DNA from: Kiritimatiellota bacterium
Lineage (GTDB): Bacteria > Verrucomicrobiota > Lentisphaeria > Oligosphaerales > JAADHN01
Direction: 5' to 3'
Assembly (NCBI GenBank): GCA_013151865.1
Contig: JAADHN010000121.1
Location: 1 to 64,000, forward strand
DNA length: 64,000 nt
Below the pieces are notes generated by a model. The model saw only the letters and a program-made list of their open reading frames with translations. It was not told the DNA's origin and made no database searches. The translations under genes were made by a program, and so were the position numbers. Below, in pieces: positions 1-8,538 of this stretch. How positions within the stretch are numbered: position 1 is the stretch's first letter; each line of letters begins with the position of its first letter.

Positions 1-13
1 GGAGGCTTGAAGA

Positions 14-2155
14 ATGAAGGCGTACAGGCGAGTGTTGGGAAGAGTGGTCGGTGTCGTTGCAATTGTTTTTGGCCTGTCGGTGCGGGCGACCGGGGAACGG
101 GTCATCGCCTGTCCGGTTTCGGCTCAAGATGTCGAGACTTACGCCCTGGACGGCCTGGGTATCGTTCCCTCCCCGGGTCTGCTGTCGGTGGGGCTTGGCG
201 AATCGATCCATCTGGAGGCCCAGGTGGCGGCGGACGACGTGGTGACCGCGCCTGTGGTCTGGACGCTGACCGAGCGTCCTGCCGGGTCTGCGGCGGTGAT
301 CCAGGCTTCGGTGCTTCCCGCCGATGTGCCCATTTACGATCCGGCGGATGCCCAGACGATGCAGATCGCGGGCCGGGCCCTGCTCGTTCCGGACGTGGAA
401 GGTCTCTACTTCATCACCGCCACGATCACGACTGCGGCGGGTGGGTCTGTGGACGTGGAGGTCGTCGCTTCCGGCGGCAACTATGTGGGCGTGGGCGATC
501 ACGATGCATTGCTGGGCTCTCCGCTCACGCCTCACTGCGCGGAATGTCACACGTTGGACAAGCGGGTTCAGGCCTGGAAGGAGACCAAGCATGCCAGCAT
601 GTTCCAACGGAAGATCTCGGGTGAGAGCACGCCGGGCGAGGAGTACGAACTCGAGTGTATCCAATGTCATACCGTTGGCTACAACCCGACGCCGGGGGCC
701 GTCAACGGGGGGTTCGACGACGTGGCGACAGAGCTGGGCTGGACATTTCCGGGGAGTTTGGATCCGTCGAATTGGGATACTATGCCGGACGCGTTGAAAA
801 TGGTTTCGAACATCCAGTGCGAGAACTGTCATGGCGCCGGGAGCGCGCATTCGGGGGATGCTCGTGCGATTTCGGTCAGCTATAACGTTGGCGACTGCGC
901 GATCTGCCACGATATTCGTGCGCCGGAATGGAAAACATCTCCGCATGCGCGCGTTCCTTACCGTGTGGGAGGTTCCTGCGCTCCCTGCCACAATGGGGAT
1001 GGCTTCATCGCGGCCACGGAGGGCGATTCGATTCGTCCGGGAATGGAGCACACCATCGGTTGCGCGGCCTGTCACGACCCGCATAGCGCGGCCAACGAAC
1101 ATCAGGTCCGGACCACCGAAGACGTGACTCTGTCCAATGGGGAGATCGCCACCGAAGGGGGCAACGGCAAACTCTGCATGCACTGCCACATTTCTCGTCG
1201 CAATTCGGCAGAGTACGTGCTCGAGAACCACAGCCACTACGGGCCGCATCACGGTCCGCAGACGGACATGCTGCTGGGCACCAACGCGATCCAGTACGGG
1301 AACTACATTCCGTCGGCGTCCGCTCACCTGTTGACTGTCGACCAGGCCTGCGTGGGGTGCCACATGCAGGAACTCGAGTCCGACAATCCGGCCCTGGACG
1401 GCGAGATCAGCCACGCCGGGAGCCACACCTTCGAGATGGTGTGGGACGGGGGCACGCCGGACGATCCGAGCGACGATGTCGACCAGACCGGGGTCTGCGC
1501 GACCTGCCACGGGGAGCAGGACGACTTCGACGTGCTGACTCTCAAGGACTATGACGGGGACGGGGTCGCCGAGGGCGTCCAGACGGAGATCGACGACCTG
1601 ATGGAGACCCTGGCCAAACTGCTTCCGCCGCTCCAACTGAACCAAGTGGACGACCCGACCGACGCCTATACGCAGGCCCAGCGCTCCGCCGTTTACAATT
1701 ACCGCTTTGTCCTGGAGGACGGCAGCCACGGGGTGCATAACGCGCCGTATGCCTCGGGGATCCTCAAGGCTTCGATCGCCGACCTCCAGGGGGCGGGTAC
1801 GGAGGTTGGTCCCCTGGGAGGGACGCCCGACGGCAGCGGCTGGATTTACTCCGACTGGTTCGGCTGGTACTCGCCGATCTTCGACGGCAAGTGGATATTC
1901 CATCAGTACCACGGCCCCCTGTATGTAGTGGCCGGGACCGGGGATATGATCAACCTCTGGGACCCGGTCATCAACGACTGGCTGCTCACGTCCCCCGACC
2001 TGTACCCCACCATGCTCATGTGGGGCCGGCAGAAGTGGGTGACGTTCACGCCCGGGACGGGCGGCACGCGCGTGTTCACGGACACGACCACCGGGGAAAT
2101 CCTGACCTATCCCGGCTTCAGCTTTGAACCGCCGAACATCGCTCCGGGGAACTGA
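14..2155 (+). CDS. secreted nine-heme cytochrome c
   Basis: 713 residues. GGAGG at positions 1-5 lies 8 bases before the ATG, which fixes the start. Residues about 8-26 form a signal peptide. Residues about 45-160 resemble an Ig/PKD-like domain (a PAGSAAVI stretch followed by GLYFITATI). Nine CxxCH motifs follow between residues about 174 and 500 (CAECH, CIQCH, CENCH, CAICH, CAPCH, CAACH, CMHCH, CVGCH, CATCH). The last 200 residues are heme-free and rich in Gly/Trp/Tyr. The product should be exported and matured by the periplasmic heme lyase. The electron partner is not identifiable; the quinol-linked cytochromes downstream are candidates. The number and placement of hemes are seen directly; the role in periplasmic or surface electron transfer is inference. 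Confidence 0.88.
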   Translation: MKAYRRVLGRVVGVVAIVFGLSVRATGERVIACPVSAQDVETYALDGLGIVPSPGLLSVGLGESIHLEAQVAADDVVTAPVVWTLTERPAGSAAVIQASVLPADVPIYDPADAQTMQIAGRALLVPDVEGLYFITATITTAAGGSVDVEVVASGGNYVGVGDHDALLGSPLTPHCAECHTLDKRVQAWKETKHASMFQRKISGESTPGEEYELECIQCHTVGYNPTPGAVNGGFDDVATELGWTFPGSLDPSNWDTMPDALKMVSNIQCENCHGAGSAHSGDARAISVSYNVGDCAICHDIRAPEWKTSPHARVPYRVGGSCAPCHNGDGFIAATEGDSIRPGMEHTIGCAACHDPHSAANEHQVRTTEDVTLSNGEIATEGGNGKLCMHCHISRRNSAEYVLENHSHYGPHHGPQTDMLLGTNAIQYGNYIPSASAHLLTVDQACVGCHMQELESDNPALDGEISHAGSHTFEMVWDGGTPDDPSDDVDQTGVCATCHGEQDDFDVLTLKDYDGDGVAEGVQTEIDDLMETLAKLLPPLQLNQVDDPTDAYTQAQRSAVYNYRFVLEDGSHGVHNAPYASGILKASIADLQGAGTEVGPLGGTPDGSGWIYSDWFGWYSPIFDGKWIFHQYHGPLYVVAGTGDMINLWDPVINDWLLTSPDLYPTMLMWGRQKWVTFTPGTGGTRVFTDTTTGEILTYPGFSFEPPNIAPGN

Positions 2156-2957
2156 GCCCGATGAATTCATGAACTCCGTCGCGAGAGGCCGCAGCTTATA
2201 CGGACTCAATTCATTGCGTCGAACGCCGGCCGCGTCCGGCGTTGAAACACCGCCTCGGTCGGTGAACGGCGGCAATGTTCTGAAGATGTGCGAGATGCGT
2301 GATCGCAGCAGATGGGTCATGCATTGTTCAGGGCAGGGGGCGCTGATGGCGTACTCTCGAAGGGGGTCCGTGCCCGGCAATCGTCCGCGGTGTCCCTCCG
2401 TTTCCCGCTCCCTGACTTCTCTCCCCGCAGTCAGGCTGCCCGAGGGAATGAAGAGGTCCTAAGCAGGGGAAGGGCGCGGTCGTCTGACGCCGGGGGACCT
2501 TCGGCACGCTGGTTTGACCCCGTGGAGTTGCTCTCGAGGTTGATTCGGAGCTGTCTCACGGACCATTACCGGCAACAAGGCGGCAAGAATTATTTCAAAA
2601 ACCAATTGCTCTCCTCAAGTTATCGAGATAGACTATTTCGACTTGGTCATTTTAGTGTGGATGGGATGTGTCGGGTGATCGCGATGCACGTTCTTGCGGC
2701 CACTGCAGGCATATCCGGGGCGGATCTGTCGGGGATTGTCGCGGAAAGTGCGGAGCGAGACATCGGAGCAGGCCGCTGCGTTCAAAGTGACCAAGTGGAA
2801 TTGCGTTCGGTTGTTGCTCGGGATGTTCTGTGTGGAAAGAACAATCATGGGCATCCCGCGGCGTTTCTCTCCCCCCCCCGGTGTCTGGCGAGGCTTCCGG
2901 GCGCAGGCGGGCACATTTGACCCACACAGGGTGTAAAGGCGCGAAGGAATCAGGGGA
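2156..2957. other. 800-bp intergenic region with repeat copy A
   Basis: No convincing gene. The first 175 bases carry copy A of the dispersed repeat (separate entry). The remainder shows only overlapping low-quality open frames on both strands and a long C tract near 2872-2880. The promoter of the following cytochrome gene should lie here, but I see no clear -35/-10 pair. Confidence 0.6.
2161..2330 (+). repeat. dispersed repeat, copy A
   Basis: Begins five bases after the preceding stop codon with the perfect palindrome ATGAATTCAT (2161-2170). It aligns base for base, with scattered substitutions and short indels, to copy C at 54731-54899 over its whole length, and to copy B at 28485-28536 over the first 50 bases. 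A short frame starting at ATG 2169 encodes a peptide with the motif ARGRS-x-YG followed by SLRR, shared with the other copies. See findings. Confidence 0.75.
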
Positions 2958-5900
2958 TTGACGATTACAAACACGCGCACGGCAGAAAACCATCATCATA
3001 AGACCGGACCGAAGAAGAAGGCGGAGGCTGGGCTGGGCGCCGCTATTCTGGCGGTTCTCGCCTTGCTGGGGCCGCTGGCAGCGGCGGCGCAGACGAACTC
3101 CGACTGCATGGACTGCCACGACGACCGAACTCTGACCGCCATGATCGGTGGACGGAAGGTCTCGGCGTACATCAATATCAAAGCGTACCGGAGTTCGGTG
3201 CACGGCGATCTGGAGTGCGTCACCTGTCACTCGGACCTCGAGGGGACGGACTTCCCGCATAAAGAGGACCTTCAACCGGTAAAGTGCGCCCAGTGCCACG
3301 AGGACGAGGCAAAAGACCTGCAAAACGGTCCCCACGGGAAGTGGAAGAAGGTGCCGGGACAGCCTGCGGCCAGTTGTATCGTGTGCCACGGCACGCATGA
3401 CGTTCTGGGGCCGAACAACGCGAAGTCGACGGTGAGCCCGGTCAGCGTGGGCAAGCTCTGCGGGCGTTGCCACAGCAAGGAAAAGAAAGTCTACGGACAC
3501 AGCATCCACTCCGCATCCACCGGGGCGAAACCCAACGCGGCCTGCACAGACTGCCATCGCGGTCACGGTATGGTGCAGCCGAAGATAGAAAAGATCGAAC
3601 TCCAAACGTGTGGGGAGTGTCATCCCGAGGAGGCGAAGCGACAAGCGAGGAGCGTCCATGCCCGCGCCGCTTTGAAGGGAGACCCTCTCGCCCCGAGCTG
3701 TATTACCTGCCATAATCACCACGATATTCTCCCGAGTTCCGACCCGAAGTCTGCAACGGCCAAACTCAACACGCCCGTACTTTGCGGGCGTTGCCACCAC
3801 GAAGGTTCGAGGGTCTCCCTGGAGCGGAATATTCCTCAAAAGAATATTCTCCAGAACTACTCACTCAGTATCCACGGCCAGGGACTTCTCAAGATGGGGC
3901 TGCGAGTGACGGCGGTGTGCACCTCGTGTCACAACTCGCACCTCATTCTTGAGCCCGACAACCCGGACGCCAGCATCAATCCGGAGAACGTGGCGAAGAC
4001 CTGCATGAAATGCCATTCCAGGATCGAGCAGGTTCACGTCAAAGTCATTTCTGGAAAGCTGTGGGAGCAGGCGCCGCACGAGATTCCTTCATGTGCGGAT
4101 TGCCATCCGCCTCATAAGATCCGGCGGACCCCCGCCAACCTGAAGAACGTCGCAAACAAAGAGTGCGTGGGGTGTCACGCGAACAGGAACCTCTCAATGG
4201 AACGCGACGGCAAAAAGCTGTCGCTTTTCGTCGACGAGAAGGCCTTCAAGGCGTCAAGGCACAGCTCCGTCGCTTGCGCCCAGTGCCACAACGAAGTCAG
4301 CACGGTGCTCAAGCGGCCTTGCGCGGCGATCAAGCATAAAGTCGACTGCAGCATCTGTCACGCCGAGACCGTTCAAAAATATCAGACGGGGATCCACGGT
4401 AAGAGGGCGGCGGCCGGCGATCCCAACGCCCCAACCTGTCTTACGTGCCACAGTGCCCACACCGCGCAGAGTCATCTTAGTCCGACATCGCCCACCTTTG
4501 CCATGAACGTCCCAAAACTCTGTGGAGAATGTCATACCCAGGGGAAGCCTGTGGCCGAGGTTATCGCAAACAGAATTCCTCAGGCGAAGAACATCGTCAA
4601 CAGCTACATCGACAGCGTTCACGGTCAGGGCTTGCTCAAAGCCGGGCTTGTGGTTGCGGCCAACTGCGCATCGTGCCACACGGCCCATCATGAACTCCCC
4701 AAAAGCGACCCCGATTCGTCAGTCAATCCGGCTCACCTGGCAGACACCTGCGGGGCCTGCCACAAGGGAATCGAGCGGCAATTCAAGACGAGTGTCCACT
4801 GGCCGGGGCGTGGGAAGACGAAGGAAAAGCTCCCGGTCTGCGAGGATTGTCACACCTCGCACACGATCAGTCGCGTCACTGCAAAGGGCTTCCGAACGCG
4901 GATGATGAACCAGTGTGGCAAGTGTCATCAAACCGAGGCCAAGAGTTACTTCAATACGTTCCATGGCAAGTCGTCCCGTCTCGGTTACGAGGGCGCCGCC
5001 AAATGCTATGATTGCCACGGCGTCCATAATATTCTACCACCGGACGACCCACGGTCGACACTGAGCTACAGGAACGCTGTTTACACGTGCAAGAAGTGTC
5101 ATCCCGGCGCTCACAGGAAGTTTGCCGGCTACCTGACACACGCAACGCACCACAACCCGAAGAAGTATCCGTACCTGTACTACACCTACATTTTCATGAC
5201 GACGCTTTTGGTCGGCACGCTCACATTCTTTCTGCTGCACACTTTGTTCTGGTTGTTGCGCCTGTGGAAGGAGCGCGCAAGCTGGCGCCCGGTCAAGAAC
5301 CGGACGCATGATCGCTTTTACATCCGATTTAGCCTGAGACAGCGCATCATGCACCTCATACTGCTCCTCTGCTTCTTTACGCTCGGGATCACGGGCATGA
5401 CGCTGAAGTTTTCCTACATGGGTTGGGCGGTGCTTATTTCACGCGTTTTCGGTGGTTTTGCGGTGACCGGCGTATTGCATCGGATGGCCGCTACGATGCT
5501 GATAGGGGTCTTTATCGTCCACCTCTGGCATGTCGCCAAGCTCAGGCGAGCGACCGGGCGGAGTTGGCTGAAGTTCATATTCGGCAAGAACTCTCTGATG
5601 TTCAACCTGAACGATATCAAGGAATTCTGGCAACATTTGAAATGGTTTTTCGGCGCGGGAGAACGGCCGAAGTTCGGACGTTTCACCTACTGGGAAAAGT
5701 TTGATTATTTCGCCGTTTTCTGGGGGGTCTGCATTATTGGCACCAGCGGGTTGATGCTTTGGTTCCCGACGTTTTTCACCCGCTTCTTGCCGGGGCGGAT
5801 CATTAACATCGCAACGATTATCCATAGTGACGAGGCATTGCTTGCGGTCGCTTTTATCTTTACGATCCACTTCTTCAACACGCACTTCCGTCCGGACAAG

Positions 5901-6134
5901 TTCCCGATGGATCCGGTGATCTTCACGGGCAGAGTATCTGTTGAGGAACTCAAGCACGACAAGCCGGGAGAGTACGAGCAGTTGACGGCGATGGCAGACC
6001 CCGAGAAACGGCTCACAGGACCGATGTCGCGCGCCAAGCTCCACTGGATTCGGGCCTTCGGATTCGTGGCTCTCGGTGTCGGCTTAACCTTGATCTTCCT
6101 GATTCTGTACGCGATGCTCTTCGGGTACAAATGA
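2958..6134 (+). CDS. 23-heme cytochrome c fused to a membrane cytochrome b domain (CbcL-like)
   Basis: 1058 residues. The start is TTG 2958, with AAGGA at 2944-2948 nine bases upstream. A signal or anchor helix lies at residues about 25-44. I count 23 CxxCH motifs between residues 49 and 715. An internal duplication is evident: a block containing HGQGLLK, two CxxCH and a Cys-His-rich tail occurs near residues 305 and 552. From about residue 743 there are about six transmembrane helices with paired histidines (for example IVHLWHV and IHFFNTH) and the FPMDPVIFTGRV segment typical of cytochrome b/formate dehydrogenase gamma-type domains. Geobacter CbcL has the same layout with fewer c hemes and acts as a quinol oxidase in the inner membrane. 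A quinol-to-periplasm electron exit is therefore the likely role, by analogy. Confidence 0.85.
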   Translation: MTITNTRTAENHHHKTGPKKKAEAGLGAAILAVLALLGPLAAAAQTNSDCMDCHDDRTLTAMIGGRKVSAYINIKAYRSSVHGDLECVTCHSDLEGTDFPHKEDLQPVKCAQCHEDEAKDLQNGPHGKWKKVPGQPAASCIVCHGTHDVLGPNNAKSTVSPVSVGKLCGRCHSKEKKVYGHSIHSASTGAKPNAACTDCHRGHGMVQPKIEKIELQTCGECHPEEAKRQARSVHARAALKGDPLAPSCITCHNHHDILPSSDPKSATAKLNTPVLCGRCHHEGSRVSLERNIPQKNILQNYSLSIHGQGLLKMGLRVTAVCTSCHNSHLILEPDNPDASINPENVAKTCMKCHSRIEQVHVKVISGKLWEQAPHEIPSCADCHPPHKIRRTPANLKNVANKECVGCHANRNLSMERDGKKLSLFVDEKAFKASRHSSVACAQCHNEVSTVLKRPCAAIKHKVDCSICHAETVQKYQTGIHGKRAAAGDPNAPTCLTCHSAHTAQSHLSPTSPTFAMNVPKLCGECHTQGKPVAEVIANRIPQAKNIVNSYIDSVHGQGLLKAGLVVAANCASCHTAHHELPKSDPDSSVNPAHLADTCGACHKGIERQFKTSVHWPGRGKTKEKLPVCEDCHTSHTISRVTAKGFRTRMMNQCGKCHQTEAKSYFNTFHGKSSRLGYEGAAKCYDCHGVHNILPPDDPRSTLSYRNAVYTCKKCHPGAHRKFAGYLTHATHHNPKKYPYLYYTYIFMTTLLVGTLTFFLLHTLFWLLRLWKERASWRPVKNRTHDRFYIRFSLRQRIMHLILLLCFFTLGITGMTLKFSYMGWAVLISRVFGGFAVTGVLHRMAATMLIGVFIVHLWHVAKLRRATGRSWLKFIFGKNSLMFNLNDIKEFWQHLKWFFGAGERPKFGRFTYWEKFDYFAVFWGVCIIGTSGLMLWFPTFFTRFLPGRIINIATIIHSDEALLAVAFIFTIHFFNTHFRPDKFPMDPVIFTGRVSVEELKHDKPGEYEQLTAMADPEKRLTGPMSRAKLHWIRAFGFVALGVGLTLIFLILYAMLFGYK

Positions 6135-6394
6135 GGCGGAAGAGGCCGAGTAGTTCCACGGTTCTACGGCTGTCGCCATTGTTCGTTCCGCGCTTCCCAT
6201 AAGGTCTATCGTCCGACCGTTGCCCAACGGGTCGGTGCCTCCGGTCGATCCCAACGCGATCCCAACGGGTACGGCGGGCCGTTGACGGGAAATGCGTGAG
6301 CGTCGCATCTGGCCCATCTCTTTGCCTGGAGGATTGGGTCTATGTTCTTCGGTGACCGCGAGTGGGTTGCGGTAGCGAACCGGAGAACAACAGG

Positions 6395-6622
6395 ATGGCA
6401 AACGAGACGCGAGCAGCGAAGCGGGCGCATCGGGAGAGGGTGTTGGCTGTTTGGCGGGAGAGCAGTTCGAGCTAAGCGGCCTTCTGCCGGGAGAACGGGG
6501 ACTCTCCCTGGCAGTTCCAGTACTGGTTCAAGCGCCTGAACGAAGTCGCGCCCGGTCCGAGTCCGGCGTTTGCTCCGGTGCAGTGCGGCGGCGGCAGCGG
6601 GGTGCGCGTCCGGTTGCCGTCG
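6395..6622 (+). pseudogene. IS66 tnpA remnant, N-terminal part
   Basis: Reading from ATG 6395 gives an IS66 accessory TnpA N-terminus (ETRAAKRAHRERVLAVW, then AAFCRENG, QFQYWFKRL). It is interrupted by an in-frame TAA at codon 27 and ends at VRVRLPS followed by TGA. Known TnpA proteins continue from that point with a GLAVEVEADFDP-like tail, which is absent here. The gene is therefore dead and truncated. It faces the opposite way to the second IS66 remnant at 6701-7490. Confidence 0.7.
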
Positions 6623-6675
6623 TGACACGAAGCGTCTTTGGAGTGCGGTGGAGCGAGTCCGTCCCTAAGCGCCTG

Positions 6676-6773
6676 TTGCCTCGGCGCCACCGCTGGGGAT
6701 TCAATACGAGGCAAAGCCGGACTGCGCCAAGCGCCAGGACAGACCGGGCTTGGTCTGAGTCCTGTCTGCCGAG
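6676..6773. repeat. two adjacent imperfect hairpins
   Basis: TTGCCTCG at 6676-6683 pairs with CGAGGCAA at 6707-6714. A second stem begins CAGGACAGACC at 6735 and returns as GGTCTGAGTCCTG from 6752. They lie between the two IS66 remnants and resemble the palindrome cluster at 28.3 kb. Confidence 0.4.
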
Positions 6774-7354
6774 GCGGCGCGCATTTTTCGTCGCGGGACG
6801 ATACAGGCGTGGCGCTTGTACGAAAGGTCTGCCGGGTGGAGTGAGGGCTCGGGCGTGGGCGGATCGAGGTTGGGTTCGGCAGTAGTACCCGGCCGCGGGC
6901 GTCCAGTTGTGAGAAAGCAGTTCGTCGAGGCGATTGGCGGGGGGCGCCCCTCGATCCGGCGCAACACGTCGTCAAGGTACCGGAACGGCTCGATGCCGAG
7001 CGCGCGGCAGGACTGGACGATGGACAGGCGGTAACACGGGTTCGGTTTCAGCGGAACCACCCCCTCGAGAAGAAGGGCCAGTTGGCAGCGGTCCAGTTCT
7101 ATGCGCCCGTCCCGGACCGGCGGAACGGCAAAACAGCCTTTCTCCAGTCGCTTGTACCAAAGCGCAAGACCGTCGCCGTCCCAATAGAAAATCTTCACAT
7201 GTGTGCGGCGGCGATTCACGAACACGTAATACACCCCCGACTCCGGACCGCCGCGGTACCGATACACCAGGGCGCTCGATCCCCGAAACGATTTGTGCAT
7301 GTCGGTCGGAGCGGTGTACAATAGAATACGATCGCCGCCCCCGATGCTCAGCAT
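6701..7354 (-). pseudogene. IS66 tnpB fused to the tnpC C-terminus by internal deletion
   Basis: The ATG at 7354 opens a typical IS66 TnpB (YTAPTDMHKSF, VFVNRRR, WDGDGLALWYKRLE). After about 105 residues the frame passes directly into the C-terminal end of the IS66 TnpC transposase (VQSCRALGIEPFRYLDDVLRRI). The DDE catalytic core of TnpC is missing. The remaining 70 residues to the stop at 6701 match nothing I recognise. The ATG overlaps the tnpA stop (ATGCTGA), as in intact IS66 elements. The element cannot transpose on its own. Confidence 0.75.
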
Positions 7355-7490
7355 GACGCCGCCGTTCGCAGGAGCCGCACCAGCACGGCCGGATCGAAAT
7401 CCGCCTCCACTTCCACGGCCAAGCCCGACGGCAACCGGATGCGCACCCTTTGGAAGTCGGGACCGACGCTCGCGTCCGCCTGCGATCAGC
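7349..7490 (-). pseudogene. IS66 tnpA remnant, C-terminal part
   Basis: Minus-strand frame ending in TGA at 7349-7351 encodes QRVRIRLPSGLAVEVEADF followed by DPAVLVRLLRTAAS, the conserved C-terminus of IS66 TnpA. An in-frame stop lies upstream near 7492, and no N-terminal half is present on this strand. It overlaps the start of the tnpB remnant in the usual IS66 way. Confidence 0.65.
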
Positions 7491-8538
7491 CCGGTTGTTG
7501 AAACAGTCCGGGGCTTCCCGTCGGTAAAACACCGGAGCCTCGCCCATAGCACCACTGCCGCCGAGAGGCCGGCGCATCGTTCCAATCCTCCTGGCCGGCG
7601 GCTTTGTCGGGCGGCCGAGAATTTCCGGGTTTTCGGCTTGCCGAGGCGGGGCGAGACGCGCCTCGTGGACTGGTCAGGTGAGACACCTCGTGCAGGTTGG
7701 AAGCGTACGGCGAATCGGCCCCGTACCTCGTACTCGAGCGAGCTGTACTCCGGCTCGCGTCGATTCCACCTTCCCCGCCGACGATCCTCCTTGCAGGTGT
7801 GGCACAAATAAATCCAGTGGGCGACTGGGAAAAAAACGCTTTTGCGGTAGATTTCCGCTCGATTCAGTCAAGAATCGGACGAAAGATTGGAAGCAATGCA
7901 CGGGCGTGCCACAGGATCAATCGCCAATACGAGAAACGGCCGATCCTGCAAACTCGCGGTCGGGAGAATCCGATAATCTCAAGCTCAAGGCGGAGCCAAA
8001 ACAACCGTTTTGAGAGAGAACCAGGGCGGCAGTGTGTCGGTCGTATTACCCACGACCTTTGCCGCGCACATCGCGGGCGATCCTGAGGCCACTTGGAACG
8101 AGGACTGCCTTGCCTGCCGTGAGACGGTCAGTCCGGCGAAGTGCGTGCGCTCCATTCACGACAAAGCCCGGACGGGAAAAGGGCTGATGAACGCGGCCGC
8201 GCATACCGACAGACAGTCACGGTTTCCATGGTTTGACTTCCAGAACTCGGTAGTCCTGCAAAGTTGAACGCCCTCCTTCTTATCCCTGAGATATCGCCAG
8301 TGCGGGCGGCAACTTTGCTGAATATGCGTTCCCAAGTCCAAATCCGGCTGTCTGCCGAAAATGGCGTTGAACTTTACAGACCGCCAAGCCTCTGGTATGC
8401 AGTGACTGACCTGAAAACAAACACTTGCAGGCTCAGCCGGCCCTCCACCTGTTGGAAATGCCCCATGGCTGGATCATCCGGATGCGAGCTGATGCAAGCA
8501 AGTATTCTGAGGTCTACCCGACGAAGGACCCATTCGCC
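7491..8538. other. degenerate intergenic region
   Basis: No intact gene is visible over about 1 kb between the IS66 remnants and the NapC-type gene. Open frames on both strands are short, low-complexity or mutually overlapping. The only suggestive content is a possible decayed cytochrome segment at 8078-8212 (separate entry). Confidence 0.5.
8078..8212 (+). pseudogene. possible decayed multiheme cytochrome fragment
   Basis: The frame reads GDPEATWNEDCLACRE, then SIHDKARTGKGLMNAA. Spacing and flanking residues resemble a CxxCH-TV-x-SIHGK block of the large cytochromes in this window, but the heme histidine is Arg and a second CxxCH is absent. It may be a remnant of a gene once adjacent to the NapC-type gene, or chance. 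Confidence 0.22.

Noticed and set aside
2124-2920. Two plus-strand frames of 112 and 202 codons after the nine-heme gene
   Set aside because: They run across the dispersed repeat and a C tract, have no ribosome site or family features, and are overlapped by equally long minus-strand frames.
2652-3839. 395-codon minus-strand frame
   Set aside because: It is the antisense shadow of the 23-heme gene, with Arg/His-rich composition and no domains.
6135-6394. Terminator after the 23-heme gene
   Set aside because: Only a weak, mismatched stem (around 6150-6170) without a T run.
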